From the NCBI GenBank assembly GCA_017559505.1, contig JAFYSF010000010.1, forward strand, positions 1 to 64,000: a stretch of DNA of 64,000 bases, given 5' to 3'. Every line of letters begins with the position of its first letter. The stretch's first letter is position 1. The position numbers and the translations under genes were made by a program. The notes under the pieces were generated by a model that saw only the letters and a list, made by a program, of their open reading frames with translations, had not been told where the DNA came from and did no database searches. Below are positions 27,402-37,463 of the stretch, piece by piece. The DNA is from Paludibacteraceae bacterium (lineage in GTDB: Bacteria > Bacteroidota > Bacteroidia > Bacteroidales > Paludibacteraceae).

Positions 27402-29501
27402 TTATTTTTTCTGAAAACGATATGGCGTACGAACCTTTCTTAATGTCTTATTTATCTCATCCAACGCACTTTTTTCATCTTTTTTTACCTTTAATTCTGG
27501 ATATTGAATACGAGTATGATAAATATTCTGTAATTTTTCAACAAAAACTCGTTTTGCCACTTCAACATCCCTAAACGATATAGGAGAATTTCGAAACTGT
27601 CCATCTGCCATTTGCCCATTCACAACTCCCTCTACCAATCTAGAAATCGACTCTTCGTCATACGATTTTAAACTACGCGACGCAGCTTCTACAGCATCTG
27701 ACATCATCAATATTGCAGTCTCCTTGGTTGAAGGCAGAGGACCTGGATAGGTAAATTTACGCTCATCTACTTCTTTATCTGGATATTGATTTTTAAACGA
27801 ATTATAAAAATACTTTACCTTACTACATCCATGGTGCATCGAAATAAATTCTATAATCTGATATGGCAAATTATGCTTTTCGGCAATTTTAACACCTTCT
27901 TGAACATGAGATATAATCACCTGAGCGGCCTCTTCGTATGACAATTCGTTCAATGGATTAACTCCAGTTTGATTTTCAGTATAATACAACGGATTAACCA
28001 TTTTGCCTAAATCATGATATAAAGCTCCCGTACGCACCAATAGTGCATTTGCTCTAATCTTTTTCGCCACCTCAACAGCCAAATTACTCACTTGCAATAC
28101 ATGTTGAAATGTACCTGGACATTTTTCACTAAACTCCATCAACAAAGGACTATTGATGTTAGACAACTCAACAAGGGTTACCTCGCTCAAAAATCCAAAC
28201 AATTTCTCGATAATAAATATCAAACCATAGGCAAAAAGCAATGCCACTGAATTCAAAGCAAAAACAAACAACATCGACCAATCAACTCTCTCCACCTCTA
28301 CCCCACGCGCCAACTCCATTGCAACAAACGAAACTCCATAAACCACAAATATAAATAAAGCTGACTTAACTAATTGCGCACGAGAATTCATATCCTTTAA
28401 ACTCGACACAGCAACCATACCTACCAATATCTGCAAAAACACAAATTCCGTAGCATCAGGCACCATCTGACCAGCCAATAACACTGTAATAATATGCACA
28501 TACAATGCCGTACGCGAATCAAAAAACACTCGCACCACAAGTGCTAACATTGCAAACGGAACAAGATATTCATTCAATTCAAGATATTGAGTAACTAATG
28601 CTAAAAGCCCCAATATCCCCAACATCATCAATATCATAAACTCAGTAGCACGAATTGACTCAAGCACCTTTGGTCTAAATAACACAAAATAAGCAAAAAA
28701 TAGGATTATTAAAACCAAAATCAATACTACATTACCAATAATTTTCCAAACGTCTTCACCTTGACTCAATTCATCTCCATCAACAGCGCGTTGCAAGGAT
28801 TTTAATATTTGATATGATTCCTCTACAACAACTTCACCTTTATCAATAATTTTTTCACCTTTCTGCACCATGCCAGATGTCAACATCACCCCATCTACAA
28901 TTATTTGTAGCGCCTGATCTGTCTTCACCTTATCAACCAACAAATTAGGCTCAATATATTCTACAATATCAGATGTTTTTAATAAATTGTCATCAATCCA
29001 AACTTCTACACTTGCCTTCGAAATAATATAATCATATGCTGTCTTTGGTGTGAAAATAGAATTCAACAATACTTTACCTTTCACACTATTACCCTCTAAC
29101 ACAATAACTTTTTTAACTCCTAAATGTTCAAACTCTTGTTTATCTTGCAAAGAAATAACCCCAACTTCATAAACTTCGTTCAACCTCTCCAACAACCAAT
29201 CACTCATTCTTAAATCTTTAATCCCAGTTATCTGCAATCTATGATCCATACTCTGCGCAACATAAGGTTCAAGACGAGTCAATGCCTCAGCTCGCTCTTT
29301 CTCAAGTTGATCATCCGACTTATAAATCGCAAAATCTTTAGGGGCCATCACTGTTTCATACGCCCACGGCTTGCCAATTTCAAAATAACGATCAAAATTA
29401 TCTTCTTTTGGCAACAAGAAATATATAGCCACTACCGCCAACATAAGACTGACTGTATAAACTACATACCGTATATTTAATGCTACAATTTTCCCTTTCA
29501 T
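27402..29501 (-). CDS. 7TM-HD family phosphohydrolase (PgpH-like)
   Basis: A 699-residue inner-membrane protein: N-terminal anchor, extracytoplasmic 7TMR-HDED domain (about 45-260), seven transmembrane helices (about 270-460) and a cytoplasmic HD domain with FQHVLQVSNLAVEVA, LYHDLGKMVNP and MHHGCSK. The layout is that of PgpH, a c-di-AMP phosphodiesterase in Firmicutes and proposed in Bacteroidota; the HD ligands are intact. It is the first gene of the minus-strand run that continues through Pmp3, gldG, nfo and beyond. Confidence 0.92.
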   Translation of the reverse strand: MKGKIVALNIRYVVYTVSLMLAVVAIYFLLPKEDNFDRYFEIGKPWAYETVMAPKDFAIYKSDDQLEKERAEALTRLEPYVAQSMDHRLQITGIKDLRMSDWLLERLNEVYEVGVISLQDKQEFEHLGVKKVIVLEGNSVKGKVLLNSIFTPKTAYDYIISKASVEVWIDDNLLKTSDIVEYIEPNLLVDKVKTDQALQIIVDGVMLTSGMVQKGEKIIDKGEVVVEESYQILKSLQRAVDGDELSQGEDVWKIIGNVVLILVLIILFFAYFVLFRPKVLESIRATEFMILMMLGILGLLALVTQYLELNEYLVPFAMLALVVRVFFDSRTALYVHIITVLLAGQMVPDATEFVFLQILVGMVAVSSLKDMNSRAQLVKSALFIFVVYGVSFVAMELARGVEVERVDWSMLFVFALNSVALLFAYGLIFIIEKLFGFLSEVTLVELSNINSPLLMEFSEKCPGTFQHVLQVSNLAVEVAKKIRANALLVRTGALYHDLGKMVNPLYYTENQTGVNPLNELSYEEAAQVIISHVQEGVKIAEKHNLPYQIIEFISMHHGCSKVKYFYNSFKNQYPDKEVDERKFTYPGPLPSTKETAILMMSDAVEAASRSLKSYDEESISRLVEGVVNGQMADGQFRNSPISFRDVEVAKRVFVEKLQNIYHTRIQYPELKVKKDEKSALDEINKTLRKVRTPYRFQKK

Positions 29502-29574
29502 ACAAACAATATTTTACAATCTGCAAATATACGAATTTATTTTTATATATCCTCACCAAAAATTATTAAAATTC

Positions 29575-29625
29575 CAAAAAAAAGAGGCTAACCAATCAAA
29601 ATTGATTAACCTCTCTTTTTCTTAG
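29575..29625 (-). terminator. Terminator after the M16 peptidase gene
   Basis: On the minus strand GAGGTTAATCAA can pair with TTGATTGGTTAGCCTC, with a small bulge, and is followed by eight T (A run at 29575-29583). The hairpin is imperfect but well placed, about 65 bases past the stop. Confidence 0.7.
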
Positions 29626-29691
29626 ATTGCAGACTATCTAAATCTGCAACCTACACTTTATTATTTTATAAAATAACTTCTATAAATATAA

Positions 29692-32652
29692 TTAAAGACC
29701 GCCTTTAAACAATTTGCTTGCAGATACTTTTGTGATTTTACCCCATTTAGCTTTCAATGCTTTTTGGTCAATTGTTTTAGGGTCACCAACGATTACGATT
29801 GTCACTGGTTTACCTTTAACATTCTTTTCATAGAATGCTTTGATATCTTCATATGTAAGATTATCAATAGCAGTCATATTCACTTTAGCAGGGTCATCAG
29901 TATAACCGAGTTTTTTCCATGCTTCAAACACTTGACTCTTAGAGCGCATACCTGGTTTAGCTGTCAATGCTGATTGGTGAAGATAAGTACGGATATTTTC
30001 CATACGTTCTGCTTCATTTTCAGGAGATGGCATATCTGACAACAAGCCCATGAATACATCTACTGCATCAGCCACTTTATCACCTTGTGTACCTACATAA
30101 CCAAAGAGATAAGATTCCATACCAGGAAGAGCTCCTTGTGAAAGATGACCATAAGCAGTATAAGCCATTGAACGTTTTTCACGAATTTCGTTCATCACAA
30201 GACCACTGAAACCGCCAGAGAAATATTGGTTAAATGCATCGTAGCCAACATCTTCTTTAATATCATAAGGATTAGAATTTACATAGAAATAAACTTTTGC
30301 TTGTTGAACTTTGCTGTCTGCAAGGAACATAACATTTGTTTTGTCATATGTTTTACGTTGACGGAAGAATGGTGATTTGGTATCTGCCATACGTTCTTTC
30401 ATCGGAATAGCATTCATTGCTTTTGCCACTTCGTCAATTGATTTTTGACCACAATAGTGGATATCTACTGCATAACCAAATGCTTCTTGAATAGTAGTTG
30501 TAAGGTTAGTTTTGTTAACCAAGTAGTTTTCAATAATTTCACCATCTACTATAGAATATTTATAAAGTTCATCCATTGGGATACGATCAATATAGCTTGA
30601 ATTTTCACCATAAAGCACATATTCCAACAATGCTGATGCTACTGTATTTGGATTACGTTTTTCTGAATAACGGCTCCAGTATGCATTAGACACTACCGAT
30701 TTGATTTGTTTATCATCAAGGTTAGGCATCATCACATGTTTTGAAAGGAGAGCAAGAATTTGATCCAAATTGTTTTCATCTCCGTGAACTGTGATATAGA
30801 AGTAGCTATCAGAAACACCAAAACTAAATGTAGCTCCAAGTTCTGAATATTGACGACGAACTGCTTGTGCATCAAGGTTTGGCATCATACCAGCTGTATT
30901 CATCAACGATGCAGCATATTGAAGTTTTGGCATTTCATGTGTACCAACACCATATTTCAATGTAAGTGAGAATACATTATTTTCTGTATTAGGAGCATAG
31001 AACAATTTTACGTTTTTGTAAAGTTCACGTTCTGTTACGTCTGCAAAGTTATTGAACACTTCAATTTGTGGAGTTACAGGGATAGCTTTGAACTCTTTAG
31101 CGTATGGAGTTTCTACACCTTTAGGTGGGTCAAGAGGTTTAATTGCTGGTTTAGCCAATTTGTTCTTTTTAGGATCACCCTCTGTCATTTCAAGTGTCAT
31201 ACATTTTGCATCTGCAGGAAGATACTTGTTAATTACGCGAACAACGTCTGCTTTTGTAATAGCTTTAATTGCTTCATTTTCGTTAAGATAAGCATCAATT
31301 CCTTCTCCGTATGCAAATGAATAAGTTACCATATTCACTTTAGCGTCAGTTGATTCGAATTGAGTTGTATAACCTTGCAATAATTGAGCAATTACTGAGT
31401 TGAACAACCAATCTGGAATTGTATTTTCATTACGAAGTTTGTCAACTTCTTTTGTAATATAACGTTGTGTTTGACCAAATGTTTCGAATTGACGTTGTTG
31501 TACATCATAGTAAGGTACACCAACAACCATAATACGACCTGTTTCACGACGAGAGTCGAGCGATACATATGCTGTTGACAATGTATTATCAAGCATCAAT
31601 TTATCGAGAAGACCTGTGTTGTGTGAGTTATTCAAAAGGTTAAATGCTACATTAAGAGCCAATTCATCTTTATCACCTTTTTTCACACCTGGATATACCC
31701 AATAAACTTGAGGTGAATAACCCAATTTTGCTTTGTATTTTTCGTTACCTGCGATTTGAGTGTCTTTGAATTCAGCGCGTGCTGGAAGTTCTTTTGGTTG
31801 AAGACGACCAAATTTCTCAGCAATAAGTGGTTTAGCTGATTCTGCATCGAAGTTACCCACGAGCATCAAACACATATTGTTAGGCACATACCATGTTTGG
31901 AAAAACTCAATAAGCTTTGAAAGTGATGGGTTTTTCAAGTGATGTTGGAAACCAATAACATCACGTTCATAAGCAGTACCTTTGTAGATATTGCCAAACA
32001 AGAATTGACGTTGGTGAGTACCAAGGTCATCTTGATACATATTGAACTCTTCGTACACGTTCTCGAGCTCAGCTTGGAACGAACGGAACACTGGGTTCAA
32101 CAAACGTTCTGAGTTGATTTCCAACCATTTTTCCAATGCTCCTGCTGGGAATGTATTGAAATAAGCTGTCAAATCGTATGAAGTAAACGCATTCAAGTTG
32201 TCACCACCATAACCTTCTGTAAGGTTAGAGAAGTCGTCTGTTGCACCATATTGAGCAGCTTCGAGAGATACTTCATTGATTTTTTTGATAAGTTCAAGAC
32301 GTTTAGCTTCGTCTGTTTCTGCATTAAATTCGTTGTAAAGAGCAATGATTTGTTCATAGAGAGGTTTCTCTTTTTCCCAATCAATAGCACCAATTTTGTC
32401 TGTACCTTTGAACAACATGTGTTCGAGGTAGTGAGCAAGACCTGAATAATCTGATGGTTCGTCCACTGCACCTGCACGACAAACCACACGTCCATGCACA
32501 TCTGTTGCTGTTTTATCTTCCCAAAGGAATACTGTCAAGCCGTTTTCAAGCTTGTACTCTTGTAGCCCACGACCATGATTGATTGTTTGAGCCACGATAC
32601 TTGCTGTTGCCATCAAAAGCACCACAAGCGTTGCAAAAAGTTTGTTTTTCAT
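29692..32652 (-). CDS. M16 family zinc metallopeptidase (pitrilysin/insulinase type)
   Basis: A 986-residue exported protease. The signal peptide ends near ASIVAQ (residue 22). The inverted zinc motif HYLEH is at residues 74-78, with the later acidic ligand in the ENVYEEFNMYQDD region. A second, inactive M16 domain fills the C-terminal half, giving the tandem architecture of periplasmic M16B proteins. It probably degrades peptides in the periplasm. It is transcribed alone, with a terminator downstream. Confidence 0.93.
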   Translation of the reverse strand: MKNKLFATLVVLLMATASIVAQTINHGRGLQEYKLENGLTVFLWEDKTATDVHGRVVCRAGAVDEPSDYSGLAHYLEHMLFKGTDKIGAIDWEKEKPLYEQIIALYNEFNAETDEAKRLELIKKINEVSLEAAQYGATDDFSNLTEGYGGDNLNAFTSYDLTAYFNTFPAGALEKWLEINSERLLNPVFRSFQAELENVYEEFNMYQDDLGTHQRQFLFGNIYKGTAYERDVIGFQHHLKNPSLSKLIEFFQTWYVPNNMCLMLVGNFDAESAKPLIAEKFGRLQPKELPARAEFKDTQIAGNEKYKAKLGYSPQVYWVYPGVKKGDKDELALNVAFNLLNNSHNTGLLDKLMLDNTLSTAYVSLDSRRETGRIMVVGVPYYDVQQRQFETFGQTQRYITKEVDKLRNENTIPDWLFNSVIAQLLQGYTTQFESTDAKVNMVTYSFAYGEGIDAYLNENEAIKAITKADVVRVINKYLPADAKCMTLEMTEGDPKKNKLAKPAIKPLDPPKGVETPYAKEFKAIPVTPQIEVFNNFADVTERELYKNVKLFYAPNTENNVFSLTLKYGVGTHEMPKLQYAASLMNTAGMMPNLDAQAVRRQYSELGATFSFGVSDSYFYITVHGDENNLDQILALLSKHVMMPNLDDKQIKSVVSNAYWSRYSEKRNPNTVASALLEYVLYGENSSYIDRIPMDELYKYSIVDGEIIENYLVNKTNLTTTIQEAFGYAVDIHYCGQKSIDEVAKAMNAIPMKERMADTKSPFFRQRKTYDKTNVMFLADSKVQQAKVYFYVNSNPYDIKEDVGYDAFNQYFSGGFSGLVMNEIREKRSMAYTAYGHLSQGALPGMESYLFGYVGTQGDKVADAVDVFMGLLSDMPSPENEAERMENIRTYLHQSALTAKPGMRSKSQVFEAWKKLGYTDDPAKVNMTAIDNLTYEDIKAFYEKNVKGKPVTIVIVGDPKTIDQKALKAKWGKITKVSASKLFKGGL

Positions 32653-32713
32653 ATTAAAAAAATTAGTTGTTAATTGTTTCTATATTGTAATTACATAATT
32701 AAAGCATTAATCA

Positions 32714-32769
32714 CTCATTCCTCATTCCTCATTCCTCATTCCTCATTTCTAATTCCTCACTCCTCATTA
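32714..32769. repeat. 7-bp repeat array (CTCATTC type, eight units)
   Basis: Four perfect CTCATTC units are followed by CTCATTT, CTAATTC, CTCACTC, CTCATTA. The array runs 11 bases into the 3' end of the HTH gene, so its stop codon (32757-32759) lies inside a repeat unit. Confidence 0.92.
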
Positions 32770-32963
32770 AACTCCAATATATCTCCCGGCTGACAGTCTA
32801 ACACCTTACATATTGCCTCAAGAGTCGAAAATCGTATTGCCTTTGCTTTTCCTGTTTTTAATATCGAAAGATTTGCCACCGTAATATCCACCTTCTCCGA
32901 CAATTCTGTCAATGACATTTTTCGCTTTGCCATCATTACATCAAGATTCACAATTATTGCCAT
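32757..32963 (-). CDS. Small XRE/Cro-type helix-turn-helix regulator (YozG-like)
   Basis: A 68-residue DNA-binding protein that is almost only a helix-turn-helix domain: MSLTELSEKVDITVANLSILKTGKAKAIRFSTLEAICKVL, with the common CQPGDILEF ending. It is 13 bases downstream of a DUF2975 membrane protein, the usual pairing for this regulator type. The last codons and stop are formed by the 7-bp repeat array, so repeat-number changes would alter the C terminus by a few residues. Confidence 0.92.
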   Translation of the reverse strand: MAIIVNLDVMMAKRKMSLTELSEKVDITVANLSILKTGKAKAIRFSTLEAICKVLDCQPGDILEFNEE

Positions 32964-32976
32964 CTCTCCTCCCCTC

Positions 32977-33642
32977 TTAAATCGTTAAATCTTGTTCTTC
33001 TTTGATTGTCGTTGCCTGACGCAATATCTCAGTTATCACCAAAATCACTAAGCCCAACAACAAATTATTCCACTCTATGCAGTGTCGATAACTCACCATC
33101 AAACCTTCTACATCAATCAAATGCCCCGCCAAATAAGTACGTCCAAAATTCCACGTTGTAGTAGCAATCGCCAGCCCTAAAAAAGCAACTCCTAAATGGT
33201 TTAACAACAATATTATCTTGTGTTCAAACACTTGCGAACGTATAAACAGACGCATTATCTTCACAAAAACTACAATCAAATACACGAATATCACTATTAT
33301 CAACCAATTCATCCAACTCAACACCTCATACTGCACATTATGTTTATCTTTCGCCGTAGCAAACGACTTTGCATACTCTACTATCGACACGTTGTTTCTT
33401 AATATGACTACCGAATCTCCCGAAAGTTTATTCTCCGCATTTGGCTCTAATCCCATCTCATCACCATCCACCACAACGTCAACATACAAATGCTCTCTGC
33501 TCTCCAATCCATTCGCCATTGTGTATTCCACCATATTATAACCCATCTTTGCACCTGTAATCAAATCAAGCACAAAATCTGTTACAACCGATGCAAAAAA
33601 CACCGTCAACAACAACACACACAATATCTTAAATCGTTTCAT
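32977..33642 (-). CDS. DUF2975 membrane protein
   Basis: A 221-residue protein with four predicted transmembrane segments (about 7-25, 110-128, 145-162 and 192-210) and an extracytoplasmic loop between the first two. This fits DUF2975, which is found next to YozG-type regulators. The pair is likely a membrane signal/regulator unit, but neither its ligand nor its targets are known. Confidence 0.85.
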   Translation of the reverse strand: MKRFKILCVLLLTVFFASVVTDFVLDLITGAKMGYNMVEYTMANGLESREHLYVDVVVDGDEMGLEPNAENKLSGDSVVILRNNVSIVEYAKSFATAKDKHNVQYEVLSWMNWLIIVIFVYLIVVFVKIMRLFIRSQVFEHKIILLLNHLGVAFLGLAIATTTWNFGRTYLAGHLIDVEGLMVSYRHCIEWNNLLLGLVILVITEILRQATTIKEEQDLTI

Positions 33643-33863
33643 ATCACTATTTTTCTAGCCAACTATCAATGAACAAAAGCTTATAAACCATCAACTCACG
33701 ACCATTGACTTTTAAACTGCAAAGTAACAAATAATTTTTCATTTGACCAAATGTTTTTATCGAAAAACAATAAATCACTCAAAAAATCTATTTTCGACAC
33801 AACCTATAAAAGAAAAATTATGTATATTTGCACTCAATTCCTCATTCATTATTTAACAACTAT

Positions 33864-35132
33864 ATGTCTGAAAAATTCCTAAACTACATCTGGTTCAACC
33901 GACTATATTTCGAACAACAACAAACTCTCTTAGGGCAAACTGTTCGCATCATCTCTCCCGGCACTCCTAACTCCAATGCAGGGCCTGATGTGTTCAATGC
34001 TAAAATTGAAATTGACGGACGTCAATGGGCTGGCAATGTAGAGTTTCACGTCCGTGCAAGCGATTGGCACCGCCACAATCACAATGGCAAACGCGAATAC
34101 GACAACATCATTCTCCACGTAGTCCTCGAGGCTGACGAGCAAATATTTACGCAATCCAACCAACCAATTCCAACCATCATACTCAACTATCCAAAATCTA
34201 TTCTCAACAACTACAACTCTCTAATCCAAAGCCCACTCACCTGTCCTATCAACATCGAACAAATCGACCCATTTCGCCTAAATCAATGGATCGACCGACT
34301 ACTCATCGAGCGACTACAATCCAAAATCGAACGTATATCTCAAATCCTTCGCGACTGCCAAAACAATTGGGAACAAACCTTTTACATCACTCTCTGCCGA
34401 GCATTTGGTTTTGGGGTCAATAGCGATGCCATGCAACAAGTCGCTAAATCCCTACCTCTCAACATCATAATGCACCATCGCGACTCTATCCAACAAATCG
34501 AGGCTCTCCTACTCGGCCAAGCTGGCTTCCTCTGCCATCCCGAGTCACTCACCGAACCCGACGAACTCCTCTGGCTACGCGAATATAATTTTCTAAAAAA
34601 TAAATTCTCGCTACAACCAATCGATGGCGTCTATTTCAAGTTCTTACGCATGCGCCCAGCCTCATTCCCAACCATCCGATTGGCTCAATTCGCCATGCTC
34701 CTCCACCGCCACGAACACCTATTCAGCAAAACACTCAACAGCCCGAATATCAAATCTCTACGCCAAATATTCACCATAAAAGCATCTCCATATTGGGACA
34801 CCCACTATCGCCTCTCCTCTCGCACCGAACAACATGGTAGCCAACTCTCTGCCTCAAGCATAGACCTCCTCATTATCAACACCGTAGTACCGTTCCTATT
34901 TCTCTATGCTCAAACCACTCACGACCTCGACTTACAAGAAAAAACTCTCGACATCTTGCGCCAACTCAAAGCCGAGCGCAATAACAAAGTAGGCAAACTC
35001 ACATCCCTCAATTTCCCATGTCCCGACGCCTACACCTCGCAAGCTCTCATCCAACTCCACGACAACTACTGCACCCGCAAGGACTGCCTCCGTTGCCAAC
35101 TCGCACATCAATATCTAAAAACAAACAAATAA
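33864..35132 (+). CDS. DUF2851 family protein
   Basis: A 422-residue soluble protein of the Bacteroidota DUF2851 family, function unknown. Starts at ATG 33864 (MSEKFLNYIWFNRLYF); the upstream TTG at 33828 lies in a TATATTTG -7 box (33823-33830) and is rejected. Conserved early segments include ISPGTPNSNAGPDVFNAKIEI and GNVEFHVRASDWHRHNHNGKREYDNIILHVV, which resemble a nuclease-like acid/histidine core. A C-terminal cysteine group (CPDAYTSQ..., CTRKDCLRCQ) may bind metal. The suggestion of nuclease activity is only inference. The gene is followed 10 bases on by the CDF transporter. Confidence 0.85.
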   Translation: MSEKFLNYIWFNRLYFEQQQTLLGQTVRIISPGTPNSNAGPDVFNAKIEIDGRQWAGNVEFHVRASDWHRHNHNGKREYDNIILHVVLEADEQIFTQSNQPIPTIILNYPKSILNNYNSLIQSPLTCPINIEQIDPFRLNQWIDRLLIERLQSKIERISQILRDCQNNWEQTFYITLCRAFGFGVNSDAMQQVAKSLPLNIIMHHRDSIQQIEALLLGQAGFLCHPESLTEPDELLWLREYNFLKNKFSLQPIDGVYFKFLRMRPASFPTIRLAQFAMLLHRHEHLFSKTLNSPNIKSLRQIFTIKASPYWDTHYRLSSRTEQHGSQLSASSIDLLIINTVVPFLFLYAQTTHDLDLQEKTLDILRQLKAERNNKVGKLTSLNFPCPDAYTSQALIQLHDNYCTRKDCLRCQLAHQYLKTNK

Positions 35133-35142
35133 TCACAACCAA

Positions 35143-36039
35143 ATGGAATCAATCACCAAACGAGAAAAAGAAATACTTAGAGTCACTTGGATAGGTAGCA
35201 TAATAAATTTCTTATTGCTTGTATCTAAGTTCATTGCTGGCATCTTAGGTCATAGTGCTGCTATGGTTGCCGATGCCGTACACTCTCTTTCCGACTTTAT
35301 CACCGACATCATAGTGGTCATTTTTGTTCGCATATCAAGCAAACCCGAAGATGAAGGGCACGACTATGGTCACGGAAAATACGAAACCCTCGCCACTGCC
35401 ATTATCGGCATAATTCTATTTTTTGTAGGCATTGGCATTCTATACAACGGAATCCAAAGCGTCATCGACACAATGAATGGCAAAACCTTAGCCGCCCCAA
35501 GTCTTTTAGCACTTGCAACCGCAGCCCTATCCATCCTCTTCAAAGAATTTCTATATCGCTACACGGCACATAAAAGCAAAACTCTTAACTCTCAAGCCCT
35601 AAAGGCAAATGCTTGGCACCACCGTAGCGATGCCCTATCATCAATTGGCACATTCATTGGCATTGGTGGAGCCATTTGTTTAGGTGAACAATGGAGAATC
35701 CTCGACCCATTAGCTGCTATAATCGTAAGTTTCTTCATCATAAAGGTATCTTTCCAACTATTAAAACCCTGCATCGATGAACTATTAGAACGCTCCTTGC
35801 CTGCCGAAATCGAAAACAAAATATTAGCAATCATCCTCTCATTCCCCGAAGTAAGCTCACCCCACCATCTACGCACACGCCGCATCGGCAACCACATAGC
35901 CATCGAAGTCCACATCCGAATGAATGGCAAAACACCGCTTCAAGAAGCCCATTCCCTAACAACCCAAATAGAAAAACGACTAAAAGAAGAATTCGGCAAA
36001 GACACCCACATCGGAATCCACATGGAACCAATTAAATAA
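35143..36039 (+). CDS. Cation diffusion facilitator (CDF) transporter
   Basis: A 298-residue inner-membrane metal exporter with about six transmembrane helices. Metal-site residues are in HSAAMVADAVHSLSDFITD (helix II) and KANAWHHRSDALSSIGTF (helix V). The cytoplasmic C-terminal domain contains PHHLRTRRIGNHIAIEVHIRMN and a final HTHIGIHMEP. Zinc, iron or manganese cannot be told apart. It likely shares a transcript with the DUF2851 gene and ends at a strong terminator. Confidence 0.94.
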   Translation: MESITKREKEILRVTWIGSIINFLLLVSKFIAGILGHSAAMVADAVHSLSDFITDIIVVIFVRISSKPEDEGHDYGHGKYETLATAIIGIILFFVGIGILYNGIQSVIDTMNGKTLAAPSLLALATAALSILFKEFLYRYTAHKSKTLNSQALKANAWHHRSDALSSIGTFIGIGGAICLGEQWRILDPLAAIIVSFFIIKVSFQLLKPCIDELLERSLPAEIENKILAIILSFPEVSSPHHLRTRRIGNHIAIEVHIRMNGKTPLQEAHSLTTQIEKRLKEEFGKDTHIGIHMEPIK

Positions 36040-36074
36040 CCATTTAGGAAACTTCTATAAATACTACCCAAAAA

Positions 36075-36107
36075 GGCTGTACCACTCCCAAGGTACAGCC
36101 TTTTTTT
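36075..36107 (+). terminator. Terminator after the CDF transporter gene
   Basis: GGCTGTACC (36075-36083) pairs with GGTACAGCC (36092-36100), followed by seven T; preceded by an A tract, so it could also work on the minus strand. Confidence 0.9.
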
Positions 36108-36203
36108 ATATCCACCCCCTCACTTCTTCGTCAACTTAGTTGAAAAACATCTTCACAAAATTATCTCATACTACCTTGTTTTTGTACAATTTCTTTATTC
36201 ATC

Positions 36204-36574
36204 AGCAAGATACCTCTAAGATAGTGAACCATACTTGCTCCTTACACTTAATTATCTAGAGTAGCGCAGCGTTCTAGTATGTCTAGAACGTCTAGAATAT
36301 CTACAAACGCATATATATCCTTCTTTTAAGGGCGTCGAAGACGTCCAATCATACATAACCGCTGCGTGACCGAGCGAAGCGAAGGAACTTGCGGACAGAT
36401 AACCATCACCCCACTCGTCCCCAAAGGGGGCGAATTTTTGCGATAAACGAGGGCAAAAGAAGTTTTACTTAATTTTGCCGAGTGTAGCAAAAATCTTGAA
36501 CAAAACTAAAAAAACTTTCAACTAACTTAACAAAACTCCCTACCCTCTACTTACCCTCAAGCAACCCTCAACAT
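36204..36574 (+). repeat. Dispersed intergenic repeat, copy B
   Basis: Inverted relative to copy A (122-330). The homologous block is 36204-36400. About 140 bases follow that copy A lacks (36405-36545), including a TTTTGC-GCAAAA hairpin near 36474-36493. Homology resumes at the CAAGCAACC motif (36552-36570). GGGCGTC-GAA-GACGTCC (36330-36346) can form a 7-bp hairpin with one G-U pair. The only coding frames in this 700-base gap are very short. Confidence 0.8.
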
Positions 36575-36638
36575 ACTATAAATATACCATAAATATACTA
36601 TAAATATAGGATAAACATACTATAAATATACTATAAAG
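36575..36638. repeat. 11-bp AT-rich tandem repeat array (six units)
   Basis: Units ACTATAAATAT, ACCATAAATAT, ACTATAAATAT, AGGATAAACAT, ACTATAAATAT, then partial ACTATAAAG. This is the reverse complement of the array at 1-121 and has the same position relative to the neighbouring repeat. Confidence 0.92.
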
Positions 36639-36689
36639 CAATCCCCGCAATAACCCCAAAAATTCCTCTATTTTTTTTTGCTTTTTCAC

Positions 36690-36720
36690 TTTGAAGTGCG
36701 GGATAAAATATTTACCTTTG
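36690..36720 (+). promoter_or_regulatory. Promoter of the secreted orphan gene
   Basis: TTTG at 36690-36693, exactly 19 bases, then TACCTTTG at 36713-36720: a full match to the Bacteroidota consensus. The leader to the ATG at 36759 is about 30 bases. Confidence 0.88.
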
Positions 36721-36758
36721 CAGTGAAATTGAAAAACCAATATAATTTTATTAGCCTT

Positions 36759-37439
36759 ATGAAAAGATTAGTGTTTTTAATGCTTTTTGTGTTTGGATTG
36801 ACATGTTGTTTTTATGCGCAGTCGAAAAATCAGTGTAAGAAAGAAGCGAAAATTGGTGAGAAGTTGGTTGAATTGGTAAAAGCGAAAGAATATGAAAAGG
36901 TGTTTTGTTTGTTGGATAAAGTAAAAGTGAAAGAAGGTTATAAAATTAAAATAGAACCTTATGATGCAGAGGAAGCTGTTATGACAAAGGGAGCTGTTAA
37001 TTATATTTGTATTTATGACAAAGAAGGGAAGTTGTTAACTACTAATTTCAAAGAGGATTTTTGGAGTTATTTGCAGGTGGAAAAGTCAAAAATGGGGGCT
37101 TGGCAGGCTTATTTGATAAATCAGATGTGGCAATATTTGCCACTTTATTGGCAAACAAATTTTTTGCATCGAGAATATGTGTATACTCAATCATCAAAAA
37201 TTGAATTTGTGGGTAATTTAGATGATGAAAAAGAGGCGTTTAATTCTGCTATGAGTGCAAATGACGTTACACCAAATATTGTAAGAAATGGGGATAACTT
37301 CATTATAAGTGCTTGTTATTGGACTATTTCTGGTGGTTTGATAAGAGAAAAATATATTGTTTGTTTTGAGGGAGATAGTGTGAATGTTAAATATTTTGAT
37401 TATGAAGTTTTGTTTTCATATGAGCTTTATATAGAATAG
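36759..37439 (+). CDS. Secreted protein of unknown function
   Basis: A 226-residue exported protein that I do not recognise. The ATG at 36759 gives a clean signal peptide (MKRLVFLMLFVFGLTCCFYA, then Q); the longer frame from 36678 crosses the promoter and is rejected. The mature part is Lys- and Tyr-rich, with a helical start (KLVELVKAKEYEKVF) and then mostly predicted strands. Codon use is T- and G-rich, unlike the C-rich genes on both sides. It lies directly beside repeat copy B, has its own promoter and terminator, and may be a recent arrival. Confidence 0.75.
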   Translation: MKRLVFLMLFVFGLTCCFYAQSKNQCKKEAKIGEKLVELVKAKEYEKVFCLLDKVKVKEGYKIKIEPYDAEEAVMTKGAVNYICIYDKEGKLLTTNFKEDFWSYLQVEKSKMGAWQAYLINQMWQYLPLYWQTNFLHREYVYTQSSKIEFVGNLDDEKEAFNSAMSANDVTPNIVRNGDNFIISACYWTISGGLIREKYIVCFEGDSVNVKYFDYEVLFSYELYIE

Positions 37440-37463
37440 TTTTATATAGAAAATTGGTACATT

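Noticed and set aside
32977..33642. Toxin-antitoxin module with the small HTH gene
   Set aside because: Size and membrane topology fit the common YozG/DUF2975 pair; no toxin fold is seen.
36204..36574. Insertion sequence with lost transposase
   Set aside because: No transposase remnant, clear terminal inverted repeats or target duplication could be found; kept only as a dispersed repeat.
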